Part shown: positions 1 through 6,980 of the stretch, piece after piece
Layout: every line of letters starts with the position of its first letter
Numbering within the stretch: the stretch's first letter is position 1
Assembly: GCA_023129325.1 (NCBI GenBank)
Contig: JAGMCI010000018.1
Coordinates: forward strand, 1-35,357
Direction: 5' to 3'
DNA from: Caldifarciminota bacterium
GTDB taxonomy: Bacteria; Hydrothermota; UBA3073; JACQXS01; JAGMCI01
DNA: 35,357 bases
The notes under the pieces: model-generated
What the model saw: the letters and a program-made list of their open reading frames with translations, nothing else
Told to the model about the DNA's origin: nothing
Databases searched by the model: none
Made by a program: the position numbers and the translations under genes

Positions 1-524
1 CTGAATCCTCCGCTTGTCATTCTGAACTTGTTTCAGAATCTCATTTCAGTCTTGCACTTCTTAATATTAACACTGGCATAAGTTGGACTACTGAACCAAA
101 AGGAGGATATGCAAGTTGTAAAGTGGATTCTTTTAATCTTCAAAATTCAGATAATTCAGATGCTTTTATAGTTGACACTTTGCCATTGCATAATATTAGT
201 CCTTTCAAGACCTCACTTCCGGCATATTTAATACTTGCCGCTGATTATAATAAGGGAAATATGCAGTATGCATTTGCTTATGAACAGGTGCTTAACAAGA
301 CACATCTTGTTTCAAGGACGCCAAAATTAGCAATTAGTGCAAAGTATAATAGACTCAGCTGGTTCATACCAAAATTTGGCATTACAATTGGAGGGGAAGA
401 GAAATTCACCTTTTCTTCAGGGTTTGGACTTTATGCAAAAGGTGTAGGTATTAACTTTGGATTTCAGAGTGTAGGGCTCTTTGGTGGTATGAGGGGACTG
501 AAATTTGGTTTAGAATTAGGATAG
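1..524 (+). CDS. 3' end of an outer-membrane beta-strand protein (partial)
   Basis: The reading frame starting at base 3 is open from the window edge to the stop at 522-524, so this is the C-terminal part of a longer gene; the GTG at 123 is not a convincing start. The product is rich in alternating hydrophobic/aromatic and glycine residues (GFGLYAKGVGINFGFQS, GLKFGLELG) and ends on a beta strand, as outer-membrane barrels do. It resembles the C-terminal part of DUF5723-type or PorV-like membrane proteins; that family call is an inference. Bases 16-42 are a palindromic repeat also found between genes here; it is read in frame as CHSELVSES. What lies upstream is unknown. Confidence 0.6.
   Translation, partial: ESSACHSELVSESHFSLALLNINTGISWTTEPKGGYASCKVDSFNLQNSDNSDAFIVDTLPLHNISPFKTSLPAYLILAADYNKGNMQYAFAYEQVLNKTHLVSRTPKLAISAKYNRLSWFIPKFGITIGGEEKFTFSSGFGLYAKGVGINFGFQSVGLFGGMRGLKFGLELG
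16..42. repeat. Family A palindrome, in frame inside a gene
   Basis: 27-bp element GTCAT-T-CTGAA-CTTGT-TTCAG-A-ATCTC. The arms ATTCTGAA and TTCAGAAT pair perfectly. It lies in frame in the partial coding region and keeps it open. Confidence 0.85.
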
Positions 525-542
525 AACCTTAATTAAACCTAA

Positions 543-952
543 CCCCCTCTGTCATGCTAACCTCCCTCCCCTGTCATGCTAACCTCCTCTGTCATGCTGA
601 ACTTGTTTCAGCATCTCTTGTTTCAGGATTATTTCAGCATCCCCACCTCCCCTGTCATGCTGAACTCGTTTCAGCATCTCTATTAAGGGAATGTCATTCC
701 GAACCCTGAAAGTGTCATTCTGAACAATGTCATCCTGAACTAACCCCCTGTCATGCCGAACTCGTTTCAGCATCTCTTGTTTCAGGATTATTTCAGCATC
801 CCCACCTCCCCTGTCATGCTGAACTCGTTTCAGCATCTCTATTAAGGGAATGTCATTCCGAACTCTGAAAGTGTCATTCTGAACAATGTCATCCTGAACT
901 TGTTTCAGGATTGTTTCAGAATCTCTTCAGGGCAGGATTGTTTCAGAATCTC
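543..952. repeat. Cluster of family A palindromes with a 159-bp tandem duplication
   Basis: Full copies of the 27-bp hairpin start at 591, 654, 750, 813 and 888, with partial copies (GTCATGCTAA, GTCATTCCGAA, GTCATTCTGAACAATG) between them. Bases 591-740 recur almost unchanged at 750-899, a 159-bp period, so the cluster grew partly by tandem duplication. The variable stem pair is T-A, G-C or C-G in different copies. Confidence 0.85.
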
Positions 953-998
953 AAACACACACAAAATAAAAGATGACAGGCAACCTGCGGGCCGTTTC

Positions 999-1019
999 CC
1001 TGCCTGACGGCAAGGCAGG
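999..1019. repeat. GC-rich hairpin
   Basis: CCTGCC - 9-base loop - GGCAGG, followed by a further TGGCAGGCGGGG. GC-rich against an AT-rich background, like the other inserted palindromes. Confidence 0.55.
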
Positions 1020-1129
1020 ACTTTGGCAGGCGGGGATGTCTGTGCCACCACAAAAAAAGGGGAAGAAAATATAAGAGATAAAATCTTTTCTTGATATCAT
1101 AATGAAAGTATAAATGCCATAACCCAGAA

Positions 1130-1179
1130 GCACGAATTGTTATGCCTGAGGCAGATTCGCCTTTGGCGAAAATTCGTGC
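1130..1179. repeat. Nested palindromes
   Basis: Outer arms GCACGAATT (1130-1138) and AATTCGTGC (1171-1179) enclose two complete small hairpins, GCC-TGA-GGC (1144-1152) and TTCGCC-TTT-GGCGAA (1156-1170). The simplest reading is that one palindrome was interrupted by others. A related uninterrupted GCACGATTT palindrome is at 24723-24741. Confidence 0.6.
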
Positions 1180-1298
1180 CTACTTTGTGGCTTTGTGTCT
1201 TTGTGGCAAACTTTTTCTTGACTTTTCGAGAAGTTAGATGTAATTTATAAAAGAAGTCAGCAAGAGTGAAAAATAAACAATATAATGTATTAACAACA

Positions 1299-1353
1299 GA
1301 CCCGTCCCGACATCCTGACCCCGTCACGGTCTCGGGACGGAGCGGAACGGGTC
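1299..1353. repeat. GC-rich compound palindrome
   Basis: Overlapping inverted arms: GACCCGT (1299) with ACGGGTC (1347-1353), and CCGTCCCGA (1302) with TCGGGACGG (1332). Related compound elements lie at 7701-7764 and 32221-32326. Confidence 0.6.
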
Positions 1354-1520
1354 GGGAGGGCTCAGAAGTAAAAATCTTTTTGCTTGACTTTTCTTGGGAG
1401 TGGGTGTATTATTATTGGGATAAGGATTTTTTAACCACAGAGTTCACAGAGGATTTAAGATTCTTTTTTGTCTATTTGAGAAGCCCCTAAAAAAATAAAT
1501 GCATTTTTTTATTTTTTCAC

Positions 1521-1548
1521 TTGACATTTTTGCATTTTATATTATATT
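1521..1548 (+). promoter_or_regulatory. Near-consensus sigma-70 type promoter
   Basis: TTGACA at 1521-1526, a 16-bp spacer, then TATATT at 1543-1548. It points at the accessory island but is about 370 bp from the first start at 1918. The space between is repeat material (see the inverted repeat at 1569-1902). Confidence 0.6.
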
Positions 1549-1758
1549 TATTATATAAATTATACTTATTATAAAGGTTATGTAAAAATTATGAATAAAC
1601 CACAGAGAACACAGAGTTTACGGAGACAAGATAGATAAATGGTTGCAAGGCTCTGCGGACTCAAAAATAGGGGGTGTAAAATTGGAAACTTTTGATATGG
1701 TTTTTCTCTTTACCCAATTAGATAGCAAGCATCTAACGGGGTTTATAGCGGTGAGACC

Positions 1759-1785
1759 ATCCCGCACATAGATTATGTGCAGGAT
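1759..1785. repeat. Family B palindrome (CCCGCACATA type)
   Basis: CCCGCACATA-GATT-ATGTGC-AGGAT. Same family as 14364, 14670, 23585, 24573 and 28830. This copy has lost pairing at one outer base (CAGG instead of CGGG). Confidence 0.75.
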
Positions 1786-1861
1786 TACTACGAGTTTTAG
1801 GGAAAAGAGAGAATTAATGGAGGACACAGAGAAAATAAAAAAATGGTATTCTCTGTGAACT

Positions 1862-1877
1862 TCCGTCAGCCGACGGA
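1862..1877. repeat. Family D palindrome (CCGTCAGC-GACGG)
   Basis: TCCGTCAGCCGACGGA, a 16-bp near-perfect palindrome. Other copies are at 7620-7634, 10646-10661 and 13276-13291. Confidence 0.7.
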
Positions 1878-1917
1878 TTAGATATTTTACATAACATTAT
1901 AAAAGATGGGGGGTAAA

Positions 1918-2343
1918 ATGAGTAATTCAAAAGAGAGTAGCCTAAAAAAAAAGATAATGGAAGAGATGACCGTTGATTATTCTGATGCTCTTGAAAAAAA
2001 CTTTGATTTAGCGAAGCAATTTATTCAGATAACAAAAGATGGAAAAGTCAATATCTTATTTAAGGACAAAGTAAGCGGTAAGGAGCAGATTCTATTGTAT
2101 CTTATAGGAAAGTTATATTCTAAAGAAGCTGGATTTGTAGCTACAGATGATGTAGGAAATAAAGAATTAATGGATGAGATAGGACTTCCTAAAGGTTCTT
2201 TACTTCCTTGGTTAAAGGAACTTCGAGATAAAAATAAGATAAAACAAGTTAAAAAAGGGCGGTATACAAATCATATTATTCCTATAAATTTGGTGGAGAG
2301 AACCCTCAAAAACATAGAAAAAAAAATAAAGAAGGGCGTTTAA
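1918..2343 (+). CDS. Small winged-helix-like protein, unknown function
   Basis: 141 residues. The ATG at 1918 is preferred over the in-frame ATG at 1906 because GGGGGT lies about 5 bases before it. The product is very lysine-rich and charged. Residues about 50-120 contain helical segments ending in a turn (KELMDEIGLPKGSLLPWLKELRDKNK, then a basic strand KQVKKGRYT), the pattern of a winged helix-turn-helix with a basic wing, so DNA binding is plausible. I do not recognise the family. It heads a compact three-gene group (next start 12 bases after its stop) on the + strand. Expression probably comes from the promoter at 1521-1548. Confidence 0.7.
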   Translation: MSNSKESSLKKKIMEEMTVDYSDALEKNFDLAKQFIQITKDGKVNILFKDKVSGKEQILLYLIGKLYSKEAGFVATDDVGNKELMDEIGLPKGSLLPWLKELRDKNKIKQVKKGRYTNHIIPINLVERTLKNIEKKIKKGV

Positions 2344-2355
2344 GGAGGTGTTAAA

Positions 2356-2769
2356 ATGATGTATAATGAAGAGATTATGGAGATAAGGAAAAAGTTGGAA
2401 GAGCATGAGAAGAGAATATCTAAATTGGAGAGTTTGTTCCAAACAAAACCAGAAACTGTTAAAAAGAAACTCTCTATTGGAGAATTTATCCTCTCGAAGA
2501 AACCCCATGATGATGTTCAAAAAACTCTGGCTATAGGTTATTATCTTGAAAAGTACGAAACTCTCTCTTCTTTTAATGTGAAAGACTTGGAAAAGGGCTT
2601 TGAGCAACTCAAGAAAGGAATTCCTGAAAACATAAACTATAAAGTAATTAGGAACATTAACCAAGGTTATATAACGGAAGTTAAAGAGAAAAAGGATAAA
2701 TTAAAAGCGTGGGCTTTGACTGATTCTGGAGAGAAATATGTCGAAAGTAACTTCAAAAAAGGGAGATAG
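2356..2769 (+). CDS. Coiled-coil plus winged-helix-like protein, unknown function
   Basis: 137 residues with a very good ribosome site (AAGGAGGTG, 2342-2350). Residues 1-30 form a short coiled coil (EEIMEIRKKLEEHEKRISKLES), which suggests oligomerisation. Residues about 40-135 look like a compact winged helix: a conserved-looking start (SIGEFILSKKP), a helix with LAIGYYLEKYE, a 'kDLekGFeqlkk..iPeNi' segment, and an end typical of winged-helix wings (KAWALTDSGEKYVE). The LTDSGEKYV ending is common in archaeal and bacterial winged-helix regulators. It lies between the lysine-rich protein and the PLD-like protein, 4 bases before the next start, so the three are probably translated from one message. 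Function not known. Confidence 0.7.
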   Translation: MMYNEEIMEIRKKLEEHEKRISKLESLFQTKPETVKKKLSIGEFILSKKPHDDVQKTLAIGYYLEKYETLSSFNVKDLEKGFEQLKKGIPENINYKVIRNINQGYITEVKEKKDKLKAWALTDSGEKYVESNFKKGR

Positions 2770-2773
2770 CACC

Positions 2774-3553
2774 ATGGAAGTGGAACTTTTAAAAGGATTT
2801 AGAGAGGTAAACACCTCTGATTTTCCGGACTTCTATAGCTACAAAAAGCCACTTGAAAAGGGTCTATGGATTCTATGGGTGGCAAAGGAGAAATTAGGAA
2901 CAAAAAAACTAACTGCTGAGCAAATAGCTTCAATTATAAGAGATGTCAAAGAGATTAGTACCAACGCAGAATCCATCACTAAATCATTCAATAGAGCAGG
3001 AGATAAAATTCATACTTATCGAGAGAGTGGAAAGGTTTATTTTGAGATTATGCAGCCAGGAAAAGAGCATTTAATTTCTCAGATAAAAGAGGGCTCTATA
3101 GAAGTATTTTATTTTGAACCGGATAAACAATACACAAGCAAGAGTATTTTGTCAAAAAACATTTTAGATAATCTTAAAGGTGAGTTAAGAATTGTTGACC
3201 CTTATTGTGGTGAAAGAACCTTAGATATTTTAGCTAATGTCAAAAATAGAGCTGTTAACTTCCTAACCAAGATAGAAAATCTCAGAGATAAGGAAAGAAA
3301 CCGATTCTTACGCGAACTTCAAGATTTTAAATCAGAGAATCCGAACATAGAGTTTAGAAATTACCCGAATACAGATATCCATGATAGATATATAATCTCA
3401 TCTGATTTTTTGGTTATTTTAGGACATAGCATTAAAGATTTAGGAAGTAAAGAATCTTTTGCTATAATCTTAAACAAAGATACCAGCAAAAATATAGTTG
3501 AGGCTTTAATTGAAAATTTCAATAGAAGGTGGAACAAATCAAACACACTCTAA
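2774..3553 (+). CDS. PLD-like domain protein of the three-gene cassette
   Basis: 259 residues from the ATG at 2774, chosen over the ATG at 2738 because GGGAGA (2761-2766) precedes it and it avoids overlap with the previous gene. The N-terminal half (about 1-110) looks like a helical, possibly winged-helix region (TAEQIASIIRDVKEISTNAESI). The C-terminal half reads as a phospholipase-D-like fold: RIVDPYCGERTLDIL, a beta strand with NFLTKIENL, then His203-Asp-Arg-Tyr (HDRYIIS) and GHSIKDLGSKES. The HDR motif replaces the classical HxK(x4)D motif and occurs once, so it may act as a dimer or have a non-hydrolytic role. PLD-like proteins of this type are frequent in mobile and defence loci. The exact function is an inference. 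Confidence 0.65.
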   Translation: MEVELLKGFREVNTSDFPDFYSYKKPLEKGLWILWVAKEKLGTKKLTAEQIASIIRDVKEISTNAESITKSFNRAGDKIHTYRESGKVYFEIMQPGKEHLISQIKEGSIEVFYFEPDKQYTSKSILSKNILDNLKGELRIVDPYCGERTLDILANVKNRAVNFLTKIENLRDKERNRFLRELQDFKSENPNIEFRNYPNTDIHDRYIISSDFLVILGHSIKDLGSKESFAIILNKDTSKNIVEALIENFNRRWNKSNTL

Positions 3554-3634
3554 TAATTTTTCTAAAACTTTCAGCAGGTTTCAGCACTCTGCGGTTGCTC
3601 TGTAATCTTGGCATCTTAGTCATATAACACAATA

Positions 3635-3659
3635 TATCCCCAACTCTATTGTGGGGATA
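3635..3659. promoter_or_regulatory. Hairpin just before the methyltransferase ribosome site
   Basis: TATCCCCA (3635-3642) pairs with TGGGGATA (3652-3659), directly followed by the ribosome site GGAG (3661-3664) of the next gene. There is no T-tract after it, so it is more likely a translation-level element or another inserted palindrome than a terminator. Confidence 0.45.
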
Positions 3660-3669
3660 AGGAGAAAAG

Positions 3670-5190
3670 ATGGGGAGGTTGGATTTAGATAAGAATTATT
3701 TGATTTTTGGGGATAATTTGGATGTGTTGAGGGAGTATATACAGGATGAGTCAATTGATTTAATTTATTTAGACCCTCCATTTAAAAGTGGGAAGGATTA
3801 TAATATTCTTTTTGAAGAAAGTAATGGCACTAAATCAGAGACTCAAATAAGAGCTTTTGAGGATACCTGGCAGTGGACTATTACATCTGAAGAGACTTAC
3901 AAGGAGATTGTAGAAAAAAGTTCTAATCCGAAACTTATAGATTTAATAGTTGCTATGAAGGAAAGAATTTTAGGCACTAATGATATGATGGCATATTTAG
4001 TAATGATGGCTATAAGACTGCAAGAGTTATATAGAGTATTAAAACCAACAGGTTCTATTTATTTACATTGTGACCCTTCTGCAAGTCATTATTTGAAATT
4101 AGTAATGGATACTATTTTCAAACCTACTAATTTTAGAAATGAAATTGTTTGGCATTATAGAACCGGAAATATTGCACATAAACAGTTTCAAAGAAAACAT
4201 GATGTAATATTCTTTTATTCAAAGACTCACAAGAACATTTTTAAACCTCAGGAAATAAAGGAGTATTATTTTCAGCTATATGGGCCGCAATTTAAACCTT
4301 CTTTCAAGGGGAGAAAACATGGGAAGGATAAATACGGCGAATATCGAATCTCTTTCGTAGACGATGTATGGGATATTTCAGCGGTTTTTACTTTGAGCAA
4401 AGAACATCTTGATTATCCAACACAAAAGCCGGAAAAACTTCTTGAGAGGATAATCAAAGCAAGTAGTAATGAAGGAGATGTTGTTTTAGACCCTTTTTGT
4501 GGCTGTGGAACTACAGTAGTAGCAGCAGAGAAACTCAACCGTAAGTGGATTGGGATAGATATTACTTCCTTAGCTGTAGATGTAATGGAAAATAGGTTAA
4601 AAGACGCCTTTGGAAGATCTGTTTCCTATGAGGTAAAAGGGATTCCTAAATCAGTTAAGGACGCTGAGGATTTAGCACAGAGAGATAGACTTAGATTTCA
4701 AGAGTGGGCTGTAAGACGTATCCCGGGGGCTATGCCCGCACCCAGAGGAGTGGCAGACAGAGGGATAGATGGGACAATTTCTTTTCTTGACCCAGAAACA
4801 CGGAAAGCAAATCGAATAATTGTTCAAGTGAAAAGTGGAACAGTCAATCCTGCGGTAATAAGAGACTTGAGAGGTGTAATTGAGAGGGAAAAAGCAGAAA
4901 TGGGAGTGTTGATAACTTTAAAAGAGCCTACGAAGGGCATGAAAACAGAGGCTGCATCTGCAGGGTTTTATAAGTCTCCTGCAGGTGAAGATTATCCCAA
5001 GCTCCAAATCCTCAAAGTAGAGGAATTACTTGCAGGCTATACAATTAAATATCCTCCTTTGACCAAGAAGAGGATTTTTAAGAAGGCAAGAAAAATCCGA
5101 GATACAGAACTTACTATGAGAGCAGAGCAAGAGGAAATGTTTAGAAAGGAAAAACAAGCGAAGTTGTTTAAGAAAAAGAATCCCTCCTAA
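3670..5190 (+). CDS. DNA methyltransferase fused to a PD-(D/E)xK nuclease-like domain
   Basis: 506 residues; ATG with GGAG 6 bases upstream. Residues 1-310 form a beta-class amino-methyltransferase: the catalytic motif DPPF (35-38, in LIYLDPPFKSGKDY) comes before the SAM-binding motif DPFCGCGTT (274-282), the order seen in N6-adenine or N4-cytosine enzymes of type II/III systems. Residues about 345-450 carry a second domain with Asp367 (RGIDG) and Gln386-Val-Lys388 (IIVQVKSG), the D...(E/Q)xK core of Mrr-like restriction endonuclease folds. The C-terminal tail is very lysine-rich. A single chain with both activities could be a self-contained restriction-modification protein, but the nuclease could instead be inactive or regulated. 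No separate restriction or specificity gene is next to it. Confidence 0.85.
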   Translation: MGRLDLDKNYLIFGDNLDVLREYIQDESIDLIYLDPPFKSGKDYNILFEESNGTKSETQIRAFEDTWQWTITSEETYKEIVEKSSNPKLIDLIVAMKERILGTNDMMAYLVMMAIRLQELYRVLKPTGSIYLHCDPSASHYLKLVMDTIFKPTNFRNEIVWHYRTGNIAHKQFQRKHDVIFFYSKTHKNIFKPQEIKEYYFQLYGPQFKPSFKGRKHGKDKYGEYRISFVDDVWDISAVFTLSKEHLDYPTQKPEKLLERIIKASSNEGDVVLDPFCGCGTTVVAAEKLNRKWIGIDITSLAVDVMENRLKDAFGRSVSYEVKGIPKSVKDAEDLAQRDRLRFQEWAVRRIPGAMPAPRGVADRGIDGTISFLDPETRKANRIIVQVKSGTVNPAVIRDLRGVIEREKAEMGVLITLKEPTKGMKTEAASAGFYKSPAGEDYPKLQILKVEELLAGYTIKYPPLTKKRIFKKARKIRDTELTMRAEQEEMFRKEKQAKLFKKKNPS

Positions 5191-5220
5191 CCCAAAAACC
5201 CAACCTATTAAAAGCTACTT

Positions 5221-5241
5221 GGACAGGGACAAGCCCTGTCC
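5221..5241. repeat. Family H palindrome (GGACAGGG type)
   Basis: GGACAGGG-ACAAG-CCCTGTCC, 8-bp arms. The in-frame element at 14741-14761 (GGACAACC-CTTGC-GGTTGTCC) has the same plan and a different inner stem, consistent with paired changes. Confidence 0.65.
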
Positions 5242-5566
5242 CTACATTTATCATTCATTGCCATATTGTAGGGACAACCCTTGTGAAATTCTAAATTGGT
5301 GACGGACTACTATTTTTTGTTAATGGCTTTTCAGATTTTTCCTTAAAAATTCTGTGTCCTTCTGTGGTATTTCCTCTGTGTCCTTTGTGGTTTAATTAAC
5401 CGCAGATGCACGCAAATTCGTGGTTTCAATATTTCGTGCTTTTCCCGACAGAAATCCCATCGGGACAGGGCGTGATAAAAAGGTAGTTTTCAGACTGCCT
5501 CCCGTCCCCGTTATACATTATATATTTCCAGCAGAGGCACAATTTGTCAAAATCTCAAAAAAAGAC

Positions 5567-5595
5567 TTGACAAAGGAATTAGAAAGTAATAAGAT
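5567..5595 (+). promoter_or_regulatory. Promoter for the ImmA-DUF4411 genes
   Basis: TTGACA at 5567-5572, 17-bp spacer, TAAGAT at 5590-5595. It points to the small frame at 5698 and the HTH-ImmA gene at 5784, leaving a leader of about 95 bases to the first. Confidence 0.5.
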
Positions 5596-5697
5596 AAAAA
5601 TATGATTAGCAAGTCAAGAGAGAAAGGAGATAGGAGAAAAAACAATTTTAAGAAATGAGTTTATTAAGAGAAGAAATAGACAAGAGGAGGTTCTGGC

Positions 5698-5787
5698 ATG
5701 TTAAATTGTAACCACATCTTAAAGCCAGGACATATTATAAATATCCAAATAAATTATTTCTTGTATGTGTCAAAGGTAATCCTATGA
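5698..5787 (+). CDS. Candidate 29-residue leader or small protein
   Basis: A 29-codon frame (starts MLNCNHILKPGH, ends YVSKVIL). Its ATG is 7 bases after a perfect AGGAGG (5685-5690), and its TGA stop overlaps the ATG of the HTH-ImmA gene in the classic ATGA arrangement. That layout indicates translational coupling of the downstream gene. The sequence has no recognisable domain; it may be a real small protein, a leader peptide, or the remnant of a longer gene. Two other tiny frames lie just upstream (from 5602 and 5655) but lack such a good ribosome site. Confidence 0.45.
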   Translation: MLNCNHILKPGHIINIQINYFLYVSKVIL

Positions 5788-6965
5788 GCGAGAAAATACC
5801 TGTCAATCCTGATGTCCTTGAGTGGGCTAGACTAACTTCAGGCATGCAACCGTCTGAAGTTGCCCACAAAATGGGTAAAGATATTGCTACAATACTATCC
5901 TGGGAACGTGGTGATAGTGCACCTACTTACATCCAATTAGAAAAATTAGCTTATCAGGTTTATAAACGGCCTCTTGCTCTTTTCTTTTTCCCAGAGCCAC
6001 CACAGGAAAAAACACCTCAACAATCGTTTCGCACTCTTCCAGAACATGAAATTGAAAAGATGTCATCACGTATGTATTATTTGTTAAAGCAAGCTCGGGC
6101 AATGCAAATCAATCTTGCAGAACTAAACGATGATATCAATCCTGTAGAGCACAATATTGTACATGATTTGAAATTTCATCCTGATGCATCTGTGAAAACG
6201 ATGGCCACTCAGGTGCGAGAATATTTAAAGATAGATCTTAATACCCAGTTTAACTGGAAAGATATAGACGAAGCCTTGAAATCTTGGCGAAATAATTTAG
6301 AAGAACATGGTACTTTTGTCTTTAAGGAAAAGTTTAACGATGAATCATTTTCTGGTTTTTGTCTTTACCATGAACGATTTCCCTTGATTTATGTCAATAA
6401 TAGCACCTCAAAATCACGACAAATTTTCTCAATATTTCACGAATTAGCTCATATCCTACTGGGCACTGGTGGTGTAGATACAAGGATTGATGACTATATT
6501 GATTATCTTGAAGGGGATGCTCGAAAAATAGAGATACTTTGTAATAGTTTTGCCGGAGAGTTCCTTGTGCCAGATCCAGATTTTTCCCAACGTATTGCCA
6601 ATATAACTATCGATGACCTTTCTGTCCAGAATTTAGCTGAGAGATATTGGGTAAGTCGAGAGGTTATTTTACGAAAGTGCCTTGATAGAAGTCTTGTCCG
6701 TGGGGATTATTACACAGAGAAAGTAGAGCAGTGGAGAGATGAGGATAAAAAAAGGAAAGTTGAGGCTAAAAGAAAGAGAGATGAAGCTGAAAAAAAACCC
6801 GGTGGCCCCACCTATTATGTGACAAAAGGTGCTTATTTAGGAAAAGGCTATCTCTCTCTCGTCTTCAGCCGATATTACAAAAAGAAAATATCCATTAACC
6901 AATTAGCGGATTACTTGGGAGTAAAAGTTAAGAGTATTTCCGGGATGGAATCCATTATTCAGTAA
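5784..6965 (+). CDS. HTH (XRE) and ImmA/IrrE metallopeptidase fusion
   Basis: 393 residues. Residues about 5-60 form an XRE-type helix-turn-helix (LEWARLTSGMQPSEVAHKMGKDIATILSWERGDSAPTY). Residues about 150-300 form the ImmA/IrrE zinc peptidase domain with HELAH at 219-223 and the third ligand likely Glu259 in SFAGEFLVP. A charged linker (about 310-335) leads to a C-terminal segment with a second helix-turn-helix look (INQLADYLGVKVKS). In this family the peptidase usually cleaves a repressor or antitoxin. The gene directly precedes a DUF4411 PIN-like gene (15 bases apart), a known pairing of toxin-antitoxin character. Initiation may be coupled to the 29-codon frame upstream. Confidence 0.9.
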   Translation: MSEKIPVNPDVLEWARLTSGMQPSEVAHKMGKDIATILSWERGDSAPTYIQLEKLAYQVYKRPLALFFFPEPPQEKTPQQSFRTLPEHEIEKMSSRMYYLLKQARAMQINLAELNDDINPVEHNIVHDLKFHPDASVKTMATQVREYLKIDLNTQFNWKDIDEALKSWRNNLEEHGTFVFKEKFNDESFSGFCLYHERFPLIYVNNSTSKSRQIFSIFHELAHILLGTGGVDTRIDDYIDYLEGDARKIEILCNSFAGEFLVPDPDFSQRIANITIDDLSVQNLAERYWVSREVILRKCLDRSLVRGDYYTEKVEQWRDEDKKRKVEAKRKRDEAEKKPGGPTYYVTKGAYLGKGYLSLVFSRYYKKKISINQLADYLGVKVKSISGMESIIQ

Positions 6966-6980
6966 AGGGAGACCTGCATA

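Larger units (their letters stand above)
1569..1902. repeat. Segment bounded by imperfect inverted repeats
   Basis: Left end 1569-1587 (TTATAAAGGTTATGTAAAA) and right end 1885-1902 (TTTTACATAACATTATAA) are inverted copies apart from one short mismatch/indel. The 334-bp segment lies between the promoter and the first gene of the island and holds several repeat families. It may be a non-autonomous insertion; the AT-rich ends make chance similarity possible. Confidence 0.4.
525..1917. other. Gene-free repeat region
   Basis: No believable gene here. Beyond the family A cluster it holds GC-rich hairpins (999-1019, 1130-1179, 1299-1353), common dispersed motifs of the type ACCACAGAG..ACACAGAG (about 1435-1455, 1608-1630, 1820-1830), a good promoter at 1521-1548, a family B hairpin at 1759-1785 and a CCGTCAGC-GACGG palindrome at 1862-1877. 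Open frames in this stretch are translations of repeats. Confidence 0.75.
5191..5697. other. Gene-free repeat stretch between the methyltransferase and ImmA genes
   Basis: Contains the hairpin GGACAGGG-ACAAG-CCCTGTCC (5221-5241), a GTGACGGACTACTATTTTT element (5299-5318, also at 27267 and, inverted, at 25146), dispersed motifs of the TCTGTGTCCT..TGTGG and ACCGCAGAT..ACGCA types (about 5350-5425), a TCCCGA..TCGGGA pair (about 5445-5466) and a promoter at 5567-5595. No gene is supported before 5698. Confidence 0.65.

Noticed and set aside
579-836. 85-residue open frame on the - strand (MLKRVQHD... repeats)
   Set aside because: It is the translation of the family A repeat cluster; no ribosome site, no domain, and the 159-bp duplication explains its length.
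591-952. Possible CRISPR array from spaced 27-bp repeats
   Set aside because: Intervals are themselves repeats of the same families and unequal in length; there is no leader and no cas gene.
1097-1490. Small open frames in both strands of the upstream repeat region
   Set aside because: They run through known repeat motifs, lack ribosome sites and show no protein-like composition.
525-1905. tRNA or other structured RNA gene in the gene-free stretches
   Set aside because: No cloverleaf with T-loop GTTCGA-type motif or CCA-compatible acceptor was found by eye; a tRNAscan-SE/Infernal run would settle it.
2212-2664. 150-residue - strand open frame opposite the small cassette genes
   Set aside because: The phenylalanine/leucine-rich product is the reverse reading of lysine-rich genes that have good ribosome sites.
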